NCBI RefSeq assembly: GCF_022815645.1
Contig: NZ_JALGRO010000008.1
Location: forward strand, 140,241 to 204,240
DNA: 64,000 nt
Direction: 5' to 3'
Origin: Curtobacterium sp. VKM Ac-2922
Lineage (GTDB): Bacteria; Actinomycetota; Actinomycetes; Actinomycetales; Microbacteriaceae
Each line of letters begins with the position of its first letter. Position 1 is the first letter of the stretch. The position numbers and the translations under genes are program-made. This document shows positions 1 through 10,163 of the stretch, in pieces. Below the pieces are notes generated by a model, which was given only the letters and a program-made list of their open reading frames with translations, made no database searches and was not told the origin of the DNA.

Positions 1-301
1 CCCCGGCGTCACGGTCGTCGGCCCGCCCGCCGGGGTCCCGCGCTCCGGACTGGTGTCGTTCGACGTCGCCGGCGTGCACGCGCACGACGTGTCGCAGTAC
101 CTCGACGCCCAGGGCATCGCCGTCCGCTCGGGCCACCACTGCGCCCAACCGCTGCACCGCCGACTGGGTCTGACCGCGACCAGTCGCGCCAGCTCGTACG
201 TCTACACGACCGACGAGGACGTCGACCGGTTCGTCCGCGCCGTCGGCGAGGTCCGCGGGTACTTCGGCGCCGACGCACCGACCGAGGGGGTCACCGCGTG
301 A
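1..301 (+). CDS. sufS: Cysteine desulfurase SufS, C-terminal part (5' end outside window)
   Basis: The gene enters from the left edge, reading in the frame that begins at base 2, and only about the last 99 residues are present. The segment RSGHHCAQP carries the persulfide-forming cysteine of SufS-type (group II) cysteine desulfurases; the following C-terminal lobe ends EGVTA. SufS takes sulfur from cysteine and hands it to SufU for Fe-S cluster assembly in the cytosol. Its stop codon overlaps the GTG start of sufU (GTGA), so the two are translationally coupled, as expected for a suf operon. The PLP lysine and substrate-binding part lie upstream and cannot be checked. Confidence 0.93.
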   Translation, partial: PGVTVVGPPAGVPRSGLVSFDVAGVHAHDVSQYLDAQGIAVRSGHHCAQPLHRRLGLTATSRASSYVYTTDEDVDRFVRAVGEVRGYFGADAPTEGVTA

Positions 302-747
302 ACGCCCTCGACTCCCTGTACCAGCAGGTGATCCTCGACCACGCCAAGGCCCGGCACGGCGACACCGCGCTGCCCGACGCCGATGCCTCGCACTTCGAAC
401 GGAACCCGACCTGCGGCGACGAGATCACCGTCAGCGTGCGCCTCGAGCCCGGCTCGGACCGCATCGGGGCGATCGCCTGGCAGGGTGACGGCTGCTCGAT
501 CTCGATGGCGTCCGCCTCGGTGCTCACGGACATGGCCGTCGGTCGCACCGTGCCGGAGATGCTCGCCCTGACCGAGGAGTTCCGCACGATGATGCGCTCC
601 CGCGGTGTGGGCGAGCCCGACGAGGACGTGCTCGAGGACCTGGTCGCCTTCCACGGCGTCTCGAAGTTCGTGATGCGCGTCAAGTGCGGCATGCTCGCCT
701 GGGTCGCGGCCGAGGCTGCCGCCCGCGAGGCGACCGCGGCCCGCTGA
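298..747 (+). CDS. sufU: SufU, Fe-S assembly sulfurtransferase/scaffold
   Basis: 149 residues, the usual SufU length. The metal-site ligands are all visible: Cys and Asp in NPTCGDE (about residues 40-43), Cys in GDGCSIS (about 65), and Cys in KCGMLAW (about 127). In Gram-positive bacteria SufU is a zinc protein that accepts persulfide from SufS; it replaces SufE of proteobacteria. The GTG start sits on the stop of sufS in the arrangement GTGA, so it is read by coupling. A family hairpin (760-803) follows directly and probably ends the suf transcript. Confidence 0.95.
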   Translation: MNALDSLYQQVILDHAKARHGDTALPDADASHFERNPTCGDEITVSVRLEPGSDRIGAIAWQGDGCSISMASASVLTDMAVGRTVPEMLALTEEFRTMMRSRGVGEPDEDVLEDLVAFHGVSKFVMRVKCGMLAWVAAEAAAREATAAR

Positions 748-759
748 GCGCGACCGCCT

Positions 760-803
760 GACGGACAGGAGGCGCGCGGCGGCCCCGCCACGGGCCTCCC
801 GTC
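760..803. terminator. Hairpin terminator after sufU (GGAGGC family)
   Basis: GACGGACAGGAGGC and GGCGG pair with CCGCC and GGGCCTCCCGTC, with a few mismatches, around a CCC loop. It lies 13 bp after the sufU stop and between convergent genes, so it may work in both directions. It is one of the dispersed GGAGGC hairpins of this window and lacks a clear U-tract. Confidence 0.7.
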
Positions 804-821
804 TCATCGCCGGTGTCCGGC

Positions 822-1229
822 TCACCCCGTCAACCGGCCCAGCAGATCGGCCAGCGTCCGCCGCTCGGCTTCGCCGAGCGGCGCGAAGAGGTCGTCGAGC
901 ACCTGGCCGGCGATCCGGTGTCCCTGGTCGAGGGCCGAGCGGCCGGCCGGCGTCAGCGCGTGGTCGATCCGCCGGCCCTGCCCTGCCGACCGGACGATCA
1001 GCCCGCGATCGACCATGCGGGTGGCGAGCGTGCCGAACGCCTGATCGCTCTGGAACGTCGCGACTGCCAGGTCGTGGCCCGAGGCGCCGGGCATCCGGTC
1101 GATCGCCCGCAGCGCGTCCCACTGCACCAGGGTGACGCCGACGTCGTGCAGCGCCGTGTCCATCGTGCGGTGGTTGCGCCACTGCGTGCGTTTGATCGCC
1201 TGCCCGAGTCGTTCCAGGTCCGTCGTCAT
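822..1229 (-). CDS. MarR-family transcriptional regulator
   Basis: 135 residues with the MarR winged-helix layout: an N-terminal helix, recognition helix around FQSDQAFGTLATRMVDRGLI (residues 60-80), and the wing with the conserved arginine-rich turn AGQGRRIDHALTPAG. It probably represses itself and the divergent hydrolase at 1282, which is the common MarR arrangement. The start is fixed by a TACGGT hexamer (1241-1236) six bases before the ATG, so the mRNA is likely leaderless. A palindrome at 1240-1257 overlaps that hexamer. Ligand unknown. Confidence 0.9.
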   Translation of the reverse strand: MTTDLERLGQAIKRTQWRNHRTMDTALHDVGVTLVQWDALRAIDRMPGASGHDLAVATFQSDQAFGTLATRMVDRGLIVRSAGQGRRIDHALTPAGRSALDQGHRIAGQVLDDLFAPLGEAERRTLADLLGRLTG

Positions 1230-1239
1230 GGTGCTACCG

Positions 1240-1265
1240 TATCAACACACGTAGATAAACATGTT
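1240..1265. promoter_or_regulatory. Divergent promoter with two MarR-type palindromes
   Basis: TATCAACACACGTAGATA (1240-1257) is a symmetric TATC-n-AC-n4-GT-n-GATA element, followed immediately by the perfect palindrome AACATGTT (1258-1265). Both lie in the 52-bp gap between the divergent MarR gene and the hydrolase, and the first overlaps the -10 hexamer of the regulator. They are the natural operators for that regulator; binding is inferred. Confidence 0.6.
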
Positions 1266-1281
1266 GAGATAGGACGCGACG

Positions 1282-2028
1282 ATGAACCCCACCACCACGG
1301 ACCCCACCCGGACCGCACTCGTGCTGCACGGGGGCGGTGGACCGATGACCGTCGCACCGATCGCGGCGCACCTCGCCCCGACGATGCACGCCGTCGCGCC
1401 CACGCACCCGGGCTGGGAGGGCACTGAGCGCCCCGAGGACATCGCCTCGGTGGCGGACCTCGCGGCGCTGTACCTGGAGCGCCTCCTGACGGACGGTGAC
1501 CGGGACGCCGTCGTGGTCGGCTCGTCGATCGGCGGGTGGATCGCCCTCGAGATCGCGGTGCAGGCGGCGGCGGACGACCGGTTCGCGGGTGTGCTCGGCG
1601 CGGTCGTCGTGATCGACGCCGTCGGGGTCGTGGTGCCGGGGGAGCCCGTCGCCGACTTCTTCGCGCTCGACGCCCGCGGGCTGGCCGAGGCCGCCTGGCA
1701 CGACCCCGAGCGCGGCTACCGGGACCCGGCCGCGGCGACCGACGAGCAGCGTGCCGTCCAGCAGTCGAACGGTGCCACGATGGCCGCCCTCGCGGGACGC
1801 GGGATGAGCGACCCATCGCTGCTCGAGCGGCTCCGAGCGATCACCGTCCCGACGCTCGTGGTCTGGGGTGCGAGTGACCAGATCGTCACGCCGGGGTACG
1901 GCAGCGCGCTCGCAGCCGCGATCCCGGGCGCGGCCTTCGTCGAGGTCCCGGCAGCAGGGCACCTGCCGCACCTCGAGGCGCCGCAGGACACCTGGGCGGC
2001 GATCGACCGGTTCCTCGCAGCGCACTGA
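1282..2028 (+). CDS. Alpha/beta-hydrolase fold enzyme
   Basis: 248 residues of alpha/beta hydrolase type: oxyanion segment VLHGGGGP near residue 14, nucleophile elbow GSSIGG (serine about residue 80), an acidic residue after LVVWGASDQIV, and the late histidine in AAGHLPHLE. The substrate cannot be read from the sequence. It is divergent from the MarR gene and shares its operator region, so a small inducing compound, perhaps the substrate, is plausible. An AGGAC ribosome site precedes the ATG by six bases. Confidence 0.88.
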   Translation: MNPTTTDPTRTALVLHGGGGPMTVAPIAAHLAPTMHAVAPTHPGWEGTERPEDIASVADLAALYLERLLTDGDRDAVVVGSSIGGWIALEIAVQAAADDRFAGVLGAVVVIDAVGVVVPGEPVADFFALDARGLAEAAWHDPERGYRDPAAATDEQRAVQQSNGATMAALAGRGMSDPSLLERLRAITVPTLVVWGASDQIVTPGYGSALAAAIPGAAFVEVPAAGHLPHLEAPQDTWAAIDRFLAAH

Positions 2029-2052
2029 CGTGCGACGGCGGACGGTGACGGG

Positions 2053-3057
2053 TCAGACGACCTCGGTGACGACGACCCACACCCAGAACGCCACGACCGC
2101 AGCCAGCGCCACGGCGTGCGCGACCCGGTGCGCGGCGACGACGGCCACGAACTCGCGCAGGAACGCACTCGGCACGTAGTAGCGGGCGGTGCGGGCCCCG
2201 ACGACCTCGGCGTCGCTGCCGATGCTCCGCGCCAGCATTGCCGCCCGCATGACGTGGTAGTTGCTCGTCGCCACCACCACCGACCCGGTCAGCCCCGCGT
2301 CCTGCTGCACGCGCTGCGAGAACCGCAGGTTCTCGTCGGTGTTCGTCGACCGGGTCTCGGGCAGGACCGCGGTCTCGGGGACCCCCTGCGCCACGAGGTA
2401 CTCGGCCATGGCCGCTCCCTCGGCGCGGGACTCGTCGGGACCCTGTCCGCCGGACGGGATCATCACCGTCGACCGGCCCCGCTCGACCGAGTGCCGCCAC
2501 ACCGCGATGCCCTTGTCGAGTCGGGACCGCAGGAGCGGGGGGACCTGCCCGCGCACCAGGCCGGAGCCCAGGACGACGACCACGTCGGCCTCGCGGGGCT
2601 TGTCGACGTGCCCGTACACCAGGGCCGAGAGCAGGAAGACGAGGAACACGATGCCGACGTACCCGGCGACGGCGAGCACGAGCAGGAACGCCGCCTCGCC
2701 GAACGTCGACCCCGAGCGCAACAGCACGGCGAGTGCGGCGATCACGACGACCAGACCGAAGCCGACCACGAGTGACAGCAGGTTGCCGAGGCTGCGGCCC
2801 TCGCGCCGGAACATCCGGACGCCGTTCGCGATGAGGAACCCGGCGAGCACGACGACCCCCACGGGGAACAGCAGGATCGCACCGACCAGCAGGACCTGGA
2901 CGGCGGGGAACCGCGTCGCGACCACCTCGACCACGCCGAGCACGCCGAAGAACAGCGCACCGAGCAGCAGGACGCCGTTGCGGAGCATCCGGCGGTCGCG
3001 TCGCCGCAGGGCGACGTAGCCGAGTGCGCAGACGACGGCGAACGCGAGGAGGACCAC
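2053..3057 (-). CDS. YdcF-like (DUF218) membrane protein
   Basis: 334 residues. The first 170 or so contain several hydrophobic segments predicted to span the membrane; the rest is a DUF218/YdcF domain with VVVLGSGLVRG, PSGGQGPDE and an acid-rich STNTDENLRFSQ segment. Family members (SanA, YdcF, ElyC) act at the envelope and bind nucleotide-like ligands, but the reaction here is unknown. The GTG start lies six bases after TAGGTT (3069-3064), suggesting a leaderless mRNA. It is convergent with the hydrolase, 24 bp apart. Confidence 0.85.
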   Translation of the reverse strand: MVLLAFAVVCALGYVALRRRDRRMLRNGVLLLGALFFGVLGVVEVVATRFPAVQVLLVGAILLFPVGVVVLAGFLIANGVRMFRREGRSLGNLLSLVVGFGLVVVIAALAVLLRSGSTFGEAAFLLVLAVAGYVGIVFLVFLLSALVYGHVDKPREADVVVVLGSGLVRGQVPPLLRSRLDKGIAVWRHSVERGRSTVMIPSGGQGPDESRAEGAAMAEYLVAQGVPETAVLPETRSTNTDENLRFSQRVQQDAGLTGSVVVATSNYHVMRAAMLARSIGSDAEVVGARTARYYVPSAFLREFVAVVAAHRVAHAVALAAVVAFWVWVVVTEVV

Positions 3058-3099
3058 GGGACGAACCTAACGGTCGGGACTGACGGACTGACGGACTCA

Positions 3100-3143
3100 C
3101 GGACAGGAGGCCCGGTGCCAGCTGGCACCGAGCCTCCTGTCCG
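3100..3143. terminator. Hairpin terminator after glgX (GGAGGC family)
   Basis: CGGACAGGAGGC and GGTGCCAG pair almost perfectly with CTGGCACC and GCCTCCTGTCCG. It lies just downstream of the glgX stop and upstream of the YdcF-like gene, separating the two minus-strand units. On its left flank (3078-3103) GACTGACG occurs three times in tandem with one change. Confidence 0.8.
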
Positions 3144-3157
3144 CGGGGTGGGAACGC

Positions 3158-5176
<2,019 letters not shown>

Positions 5177-5244
5177 GGGTCCAGTTGTACTGACGGGGCG
5201 CTGTGCTTGCGGGCGGTCCCCGTACCCCGTGGCACGATCGTCGG

Positions 5245-5934
5245 ATGGACATCGCTGCTCCGATCGACACCAGGACCCAGCCCTTCGCCGTCGGCGACCC
5301 CGTCGCCCTACGGAGCGTCAACACCTACGGGGACCACGGAGAGGCGGTCGGCTTCTCCGTCGCCGGACGGGTGCTCGTGGATGACGCCGACCTGACCGTC
5401 GTGGCGACACCGGCGCGGTCCGCCGTCCGACGTCGCGCCGGGGTGGGCAGCGGACCGAACGGTCGGCTGGTCACGCCGGACGACTGGGACGGCTCGTACG
5501 TCGAAGACACCTGGTTCGGCGCACCCGTCGTCCGCGTGCACCGCCGGGGCACACCGTGGTCGGTGTGGCGGTGGCACGACGGCTCCGATTGGGAGCCCGA
5601 CTGGTACGTCAACCTCGAGCTGCCGTGGGCGCGGACGCCCGTCGGGTTCGACAGCCAGGACTGGACGCTCGACGTGGTCGCCCGACAGGGTGCCGACGGC
5701 GGGTGGTCGGTGCGCTACAAGGACGAGGACGAGCTCGCGTTCTTCGCCGACCTCGGACTCTGGCCCGCCGCGATGCGCTCGGTGATCGAGGGCGCCGGCG
5801 CCGAGGCGACCGCCGCGGTCACCGCGGGGGAGTTCCCCTTCACCGCCGACTGGTCGGCCTGGGTGCCGGACCCGGCCTGGGCTCCGGTGGAGCTGCCGTC
5901 CGGTTGGTGCCGGCTCGATCTGGGTCGTGGCTGA
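5245..5934 (+). CDS. DUF402 domain protein
   Basis: 229 residues. The central part (WRWHDGSDWEPDWYVNLE, then FDSQDWTLDVV and KDEDELAFFADLGLW) matches the DUF402 fold, which in characterised relatives (FomD, Ntdp) is a metal-dependent nucleotide phosphohydrolase. The many tryptophans and acidic residues of the active-site barrel are present. Substrate unknown. I chose the ATG at 5245, six bases after CACGAT (5233-5238), over an upstream in-frame GTG at 5203. Confidence 0.82.
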   Translation: MDIAAPIDTRTQPFAVGDPVALRSVNTYGDHGEAVGFSVAGRVLVDDADLTVVATPARSAVRRRAGVGSGPNGRLVTPDDWDGSYVEDTWFGAPVVRVHRRGTPWSVWRWHDGSDWEPDWYVNLELPWARTPVGFDSQDWTLDVVARQGADGGWSVRYKDEDELAFFADLGLWPAAMRSVIEGAGAEATAAVTAGEFPFTADWSAWVPDPAWAPVELPSGWCRLDLGRG

Positions 5935-5940
5935 CGCCAG

Positions 5941-6058
5941 GCCCGTGGCGCGTCACGCCGTCGTCCGGCGGTACACGGAACGGGCGGCCGAGCACGCGGT
6001 GCAGTTCGGAATCGTGCCGACGAGCACCTCGTCACGGATCCTCGCAAGCTGTCAGTGA
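5941..6058 (+). pseudogene. Decayed partial copy of the methyltransferase 5' end
   Basis: The open frame 5945-6058 (37 codons, GTG start) begins VARHAVVRRYTERAAEHA, which is nearly identical to VVRHDVVRRYTERAAEYA at the start of the intact methyltransferase 6560-7165. DNA similarity runs to about 6041, with roughly 14 bases lost after GGAATCGTG relative to the intact gene, which shifts the frame. Downstream of 6041 the similarity stops. It directly follows the DUF402 stop in the same way the intact copy follows the 59-residue gene. Best read as a leftover of a local duplication. Confidence 0.75.
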
Positions 6059-6366
6059 CTGACGCGTTGCAAGGGTCCGGAAACGAGCTCGATCGGGCCA
6101 GCCGGTACCCGAGCGGCGTCGCGTGGCAGGTCGCGTCCGGACGGTGCACTCCGCGCCCGACTGCGCTGACGCGATCGCCCCGAGGCGGTCAGTCCCCGGG
6201 AGCCAGCTCCCGACGCATCTCGCTGGTCGGCTCGTGCCAGAGGTCGGCATCGGCCACCAGGGCATCCTCGACGACACAGGTGCGGACGTGCACGTCCCGT
6301 CTCCGGGCGAGGTCGCGGACGGCCCGTGGTGCGGCACGACGTGCCCCGTCGCGTACTGTGATCGGC
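6059..6366. other. Gene-poor stretch between methyltransferase remnant and small membrane gene
   Basis: No convincing gene. A minus-strand frame of 59 codons (6368-6189, ending MRRELAPGD) is open but has no recognised domain. Around 6318-6342 the sequence GGCCCGTGGTGCGGCACGACGT closely resembles the bases around the start of the intact methyltransferase (6553 on), so a second scrap of the same duplication may be present. TACTGT at 6354-6359 is the probable -10 for the next gene. Confidence 0.5.
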
Positions 6367-6546
6367 ATGTGGTGGTGGATCGGGGCCGGGATCGTGCTGA
6401 CGGCGTTGCTGGTGCTCTGGTTCCTGCTGCACTGGTCCACCGATCTCGGTGCGCGGTCCCGCCGGTTCGAGGGAACGGATCCCGAGGTCGCCGCTGCCCT
6501 CCGTCAAGCCGAGATCGAAGCGGCGCGGGGCCGCATGCACTTCTGA
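6367..6546 (+). CDS. Small single-span membrane protein (59 residues)
   Basis: MWWWIGAGIVLTALLVLWFLL forms one clear membrane helix at the N-terminus, followed by a short charged tail ending AARGRMHF. No family recognised. Support for expression is the TACTGT hexamer exactly seven bases upstream of the ATG, matching the leaderless pattern seen elsewhere in this window. The methyltransferase follows 13 bp downstream with its own GGGAGG ribosome site, so the two probably share a transcript. Confidence 0.7.
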   Translation: MWWWIGAGIVLTALLVLWFLLHWSTDLGARSRRFEGTDPEVAAALRQAEIEAARGRMHF

Positions 6547-6559
6547 CGGGAGGCCCGTG

Positions 6560-7165
6560 GTGCGTCACGACGTCGTCCGGCGGTACACGGAGCGAGCGGC
6601 CGAGTACGCACAGCGGCTCGGCACGATCGCGCACCTCCACCCCGCCGACGAGCACCTGGTCACGTCCTGGGCGGCGTCCCAGCATGGTCGCGTGCTCGAT
6701 GCCGGGTGCGGACCCGGACACTGGGCCGCGCACCTGGTGGCGTGCGGGCACGACGCCGTGGGCATCGACGCGGTCCCGGCATTCGTCGACCACGCACGTC
6801 GGGCTTACCCGGGCCTGCAGTTCGACGTGGGCGACCTCGGCGCCCTGACCGCTCCGGACGACGCGTTCGCCGGCGTGCTCGCCTGGTACTCGCTCATCCA
6901 CCACGAGCCCGCGGCGCTGCCAGCCGTGCTCGCCGAGTTCGCGCGGGTCCTCGAACCCGGTGGGGGACTGCTCGTCGGGTTCTTCACCGGCGCTGCCGTG
7001 GAGCCCTTCGACCACGCGGTCACCACCGCGTGGCGCTGGTCGCCCGCGGCGCTCGCCGCAGTCCTCGACACAGCGGGCTTCGAGGTGCTCGAGACCCACA
7101 CCCGCAGCGTTCCGGGTGACCGGCCGCGCCCGCACGGCGCGATCGTCGCTCGCCTGCGCTCCTGA
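6560..7165 (+). CDS. Class I SAM-dependent methyltransferase
   Basis: About 201 residues. Motif I is VLDAGCGPGHWA (about 45-56), motif II acidic residue in GIDAVPAFVDHAR, and the post-motif region LEPGGGLLVGFF are typical of small-molecule Rossmann methyltransferases. Substrate unknown. GGGAGG at 6548-6553 gives six-base spacing to the GTG at 6560 and three to the GTG at 6557, so 6560 is preferred. A degenerate copy of its first 30 codons lies 600 bp upstream. Confidence 0.88.
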   Translation: MRHDVVRRYTERAAEYAQRLGTIAHLHPADEHLVTSWAASQHGRVLDAGCGPGHWAAHLVACGHDAVGIDAVPAFVDHARRAYPGLQFDVGDLGALTAPDDAFAGVLAWYSLIHHEPAALPAVLAEFARVLEPGGGLLVGFFTGAAVEPFDHAVTTAWRWSPAALAAVLDTAGFEVLETHTRSVPGDRPRPHGAIVARLRS

Positions 7166-7195
7166 TCGAGCTCACGGGTCGTCCGGTGGAGTGGC

Positions 7196-8047
7196 TCAGC
7201 GTGTCCAGGGGTCCTCGGGGCGACGGCCCGGCCGGAACCCGAAGTGCTCGAGCATCGCCACGGCCTCGGGGAACCCGTGTGCCAGGACCTCGGGTGTGTG
7301 CGCGTCGCTGCCGAAGGTGACCGCGCGTCCGCCCTCGTCAGCCCACCACTCCGGGATCCACGACCACAGCCGGCGGGTGTTCATCTCGAGCGCACGACCG
7401 GACCGCGCGATCGCCCGCATCGCCGCCCGGAACCCGTCCTCGAACGCCCGGGGGTCGAAGGGTCCCTCGGTCTCGGAGGGCCAGGCGCGGACCGCGTAGT
7501 CGATGTGCGTGAACACCTCGAACACGCTCGACCCGTCGACCATGCGCGGGACTTCGTCCAGGTACGCCCACACCACGTCGGCCGCCGGGCGGTGCCGGTA
7601 GAGCGTCATCGGCTCTGCGCGCAGCCCGTCGTGGAACGGCAGCATGTGCAGCGAGCCGTTCACCCGGTCGATCGCACCCGAGTCGAGCACGGAGGACGCC
7701 GCCGACTCCCACAGGTGCGGCTGTCCGAACTCCAGCCCGGTCAGGATCCGCAGGTCGGGGAACGCGTGCCGGCACCGGTCGATCTGCTCCAGGTAGCCGT
7801 CCAGGTCGAACACCGGCAGTCGCACGATGCCGTCCGCGTCGACGTACTTCGTCTCGTGGTGGGTGAAGTCGCCCTCGTCCACCTTCCAGGCGTCCTCGAG
7901 GTCCAGGTGCTCGGTGAACACCAGTGCCGGCAGCCCGATGCGCATCGCCCGGGCGCAGGTGCGCCACATCAGGTCTGCGGAGTCGGGTGCCGAACCGGCG
8001 TCCCAGGAGAACTGGCTGTGCACGTGCGCGTCGGCGGGCAGCGTCAT
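7196..8047 (-). CDS. PHP-domain phosphoesterase (histidinol-phosphatase-like)
   Basis: 283 residues. The PHP metal-binding motifs are visible: DAHVHSQFSWD at the N-terminus, FTEHLDLEDAW (about 44), glutamate in LTGLEFGQPH, a histidine in VFEVFTHIDYAV and FGSDAHTPE near the C-terminus. Related enzymes hydrolyse phosphate monoesters, including histidinol phosphate in HisK, but no histidine gene is adjacent, so the substrate is open. CAGGGT at 8060-8055 is seven bases before the ATG, consistent with a leaderless message. Confidence 0.87.
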   Translation of the reverse strand: MTLPADAHVHSQFSWDAGSAPDSADLMWRTCARAMRIGLPALVFTEHLDLEDAWKVDEGDFTHHETKYVDADGIVRLPVFDLDGYLEQIDRCRHAFPDLRILTGLEFGQPHLWESAASSVLDSGAIDRVNGSLHMLPFHDGLRAEPMTLYRHRPAADVVWAYLDEVPRMVDGSSVFEVFTHIDYAVRAWPSETEGPFDPRAFEDGFRAAMRAIARSGRALEMNTRRLWSWIPEWWADEGGRAVTFGSDAHTPEVLAHGFPEAVAMLEHFGFRPGRRPEDPWTR

Positions 8048-8075
8048 GGGCTCGACCCTGCCACATCCGCACCGG

Positions 8076-8660
8076 TCAGAGCACGCGTTCGAGCAGCCGG
8101 AGCGTGCCGGCGATGTCGATCCGCCGGTCGAGCAACCACTGCACCTGCAGGCCGTCGAACGCCGCGATGATCAGCGAGGCGACCTGGTCGAGGTCGGCGT
8201 CGGAGTGCCGGCCGGACGCGGCGAGTTCGTCGCGGAGCAGCGTGGCGAAGTCGGTGCGCGCCTGCTCGAACCGTGCCGAGAAGAAGTCCCTGGCCGTCTC
8301 GTTCCCGGATTCGACCGACGCGCCGAGCAGCGTCGTGTACAGCGTCACGAGCGCGGGCTCGCGGACGTTGTCGTTGGCGGACGCGGTCAGCCGGTCGAAC
8401 ACACCCGGCAGGTGCTCGACCGCCCGCACCGATTCCTGGTCACGCTGTCGGAGGACCTCGACCAACAGGGCCTCGCGGGACGAGAAGTAGTGCCGGAGTG
8501 CCGCGTGCGAGACCCCGATCGCCTCGCCGATCGCCCGCAACGAGGCGCCGTCGATGCCCCGCGACTCGATCACCTCGAGCGTCTGGTCGAGGATCTCCTG
8601 CCGGCGCTGCACCCCCTTGGCGTAGGGGCCTCGGGGGCCGGGTGTGTCGCTGGAGCTCAC
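8076..8660 (-). CDS. TetR/AcrR-family repressor of the adjacent sugar operon
   Basis: 194 residues: N-terminal TetR helix-turn-helix ASLRAIGEAIGVSHAALRHYFSSREALLVEVL (about 40-71) and a divergent ligand domain. It is divergent from the transporter-epimerase-dehydrogenase operon at 8817-12216, and a 17-bp palindrome at 8759-8775 lies in the shared promoter region, so it is the likely local repressor. TAGGGT (8673-8668) is seven bases before the GTG, suggesting leaderless initiation. Confidence 0.88.
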   Translation of the reverse strand: MSSSDTPGPRGPYAKGVQRRQEILDQTLEVIESRGIDGASLRAIGEAIGVSHAALRHYFSSREALLVEVLRQRDQESVRAVEHLPGVFDRLTASANDNVREPALVTLYTTLLGASVESGNETARDFFSARFEQARTDFATLLRDELAASGRHSDADLDQVASLIIAAFDGLQVQWLLDRRIDIAGTLRLLERVL

Positions 8661-8722
8661 GGCGACGACCCTACCGGCCGCACAGCAGCGGCCATGGAGA
8701 CCGCAACAATGCGACCGGAAAC

Positions 8723-8751
8723 TTCCACACGGGGGTTTTCGGTGCTACATT
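8723..8751 (+). promoter_or_regulatory. Candidate promoter of the sugar operon
   Basis: TTCCAC (8723-8728) and TACATT (8746-8751) are separated by 17 bp, the standard spacing. Transcription would begin near 8758, directly at the palindrome 8759-8775. Confidence 0.5.
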
Positions 8752-8758
8752 CCCGATC

Positions 8759-8775
8759 ACCTACCAGCACTAGGT
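8759..8775. promoter_or_regulatory. Operator-like palindrome ACCTA-n7-TAGGT
   Basis: Inverted repeat with 5-bp perfect arms in the intergenic region between the TetR gene and the transporter gene, at about +1 to +18 of the predicted transcript. Position suits repression by the divergent TetR protein; direct binding is inferred. Confidence 0.5.
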
Positions 8776-8816
8776 ATTGGAGGGCAGCGATGCCCCTGAT
8801 GACTCGAGGAGGAGTC

Positions 8817-10151
8817 ATGTCGACACCGACGTCGAACGAGAAGCACGGGATCGCATCAACCGCGTCCCCCGAATCCACCGCGGCGGCAGCAGCGCTCGCG
8901 GCGGAGGGGATCACCCAGCCGGTCGCCACCCAGCGCGTCACCCGCGGCTACCTGTGGGGGCTGAGCCTGGCGCAGTTCGGTCTGTTCGCAGCACTGCTCA
9001 CACCGGTGTTCGTGAGCATGTCGCTCAAGGCATCGCAGATCAACCCGGAGAACCCGGAGCTCGTGGTCGGCGCAGTCCTGCCGATCGGCGCATTCGGTGC
9101 CCTGCTCGCGAACCCGCTCGCCGGCGCGCTGTCGGACCGCACCCGCACCCGGTGGGGCCGTCGGCGCCCGTGGATGGTCGGGGGCCTCGTCGTCTTCATG
9201 GTCTCGCTCGTCTGGCTCGCCTTCTCGACGAACCAACTGCAGCTCATGCTGGGCTGGCTCGTCGCGCAGATCGCTGCCAACGCGGTCTTCGCGGCGCTGA
9301 CCGCGAGCTTCGCGGACAACGTCCCCGAGTTGCAGCGCGGGAAGGCGTCGAGCGTCATCGCGCTCGCGCAGAACCTGGCGATCCTGGCCGGCATCTACCT
9401 GGCCGTGTACCTGGTGGGCAACGTCCCGCTGCTGTTCATCGCCCCGGGCATCTTGGCGATCGTGCTGATCCTGGTCTACTGCTTCGTCGCGAAGGACGAA
9501 CTGCCGACCTACACGCTCAAGAAGTTCACCTGGCTGAACCTGATCTCGTCGTTCTGGACGAACCCGATCAAGAACCCCGACTTCGGGCTCGCCTGGTGGG
9601 GCCGCTTCCTCATCACCTTCGGCACGTTCATGTTCACGACCTACCGCGTGCTCTACATGGAGAAGCACATCGGGCTCGAGCCGGCCAAGGCCGTCGCCGC
9701 AGTGGCCTTCGGCGTGCTGCTCTACACGATCGCCCTCATGATCGCCGCGGCGATCTCGGGCTGGCTGTCCGACCGGCTCGCCCGGCGCAAGGTCTTCGTC
9801 TGGAGCTCCACCGCACTGACCGCCGTCGGTCTGATCGTCCTGGCGCACTCGGACACCGTCGAGAGCTTCTACGTCGCCGAGGTCATCATGGGCTTCGCGT
9901 TCGGCGTCTACACCGCCATCGACACGGCGCTGATCGTCGACGTGCTCCCCAACGCCGATCGCCCCGGCAAGGACCTCGGCGTGATCAACATCGCCAACGC
10001 CCTGCCGCAGTCGCTCGCACCCGCCGTCGGCCTGTTCCTGCTCCACGTGGGCAGCACCGCCGGGCAGAACTACACGCTCATGCTCTGGGGCGCCGGCGTC
10101 GCCGTGATCCTCGGCGCGCTGGTCATCTTCCCCATCAAGTCGGTCCGCTGA
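8817..10151 (+). CDS. MFS/GPH-type sugar transporter
   Basis: 444 residues with about 12 membrane segments. The loop LSDRTRTRWGRRRPWMVGG (about 105-123) is the conserved cytoplasmic loop 2-3 of GPH/SLC45-like sugar carriers and SDRLARRK marks the second half. It probably imports the sugar or polyol processed by the next two genes. Two starts are possible: ATG 8817 after AGGAGG, and in-frame ATG 8790 (nine residues longer) after GGAGGG with five-base spacing. The MarR/TetR-like control region lies just upstream. Confidence 0.87.
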   Translation: MSTPTSNEKHGIASTASPESTAAAAALAAEGITQPVATQRVTRGYLWGLSLAQFGLFAALLTPVFVSMSLKASQINPENPELVVGAVLPIGAFGALLANPLAGALSDRTRTRWGRRRPWMVGGLVVFMVSLVWLAFSTNQLQLMLGWLVAQIAANAVFAALTASFADNVPELQRGKASSVIALAQNLAILAGIYLAVYLVGNVPLLFIAPGILAIVLILVYCFVAKDELPTYTLKKFTWLNLISSFWTNPIKNPDFGLAWWGRFLITFGTFMFTTYRVLYMEKHIGLEPAKAVAAVAFGVLLYTIALMIAAAISGWLSDRLARRKVFVWSSTALTAVGLIVLAHSDTVESFYVAEVIMGFAFGVYTAIDTALIVDVLPNADRPGKDLGVINIANALPQSLAPAVGLFLLHVGSTAGQNYTLMLWGAGVAVILGALVIFPIKSVR

Positions 10152-10163
10152 CCGACGCCACCA

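Noticed and set aside
6189..6368. Minus-strand 59-codon frame opposite the small membrane gene promoter
   Set aside because: It is open and ends MRRELAPGD, but has no family, no ribosome site, and lies in a degenerate region; support is too weak for a gene call.
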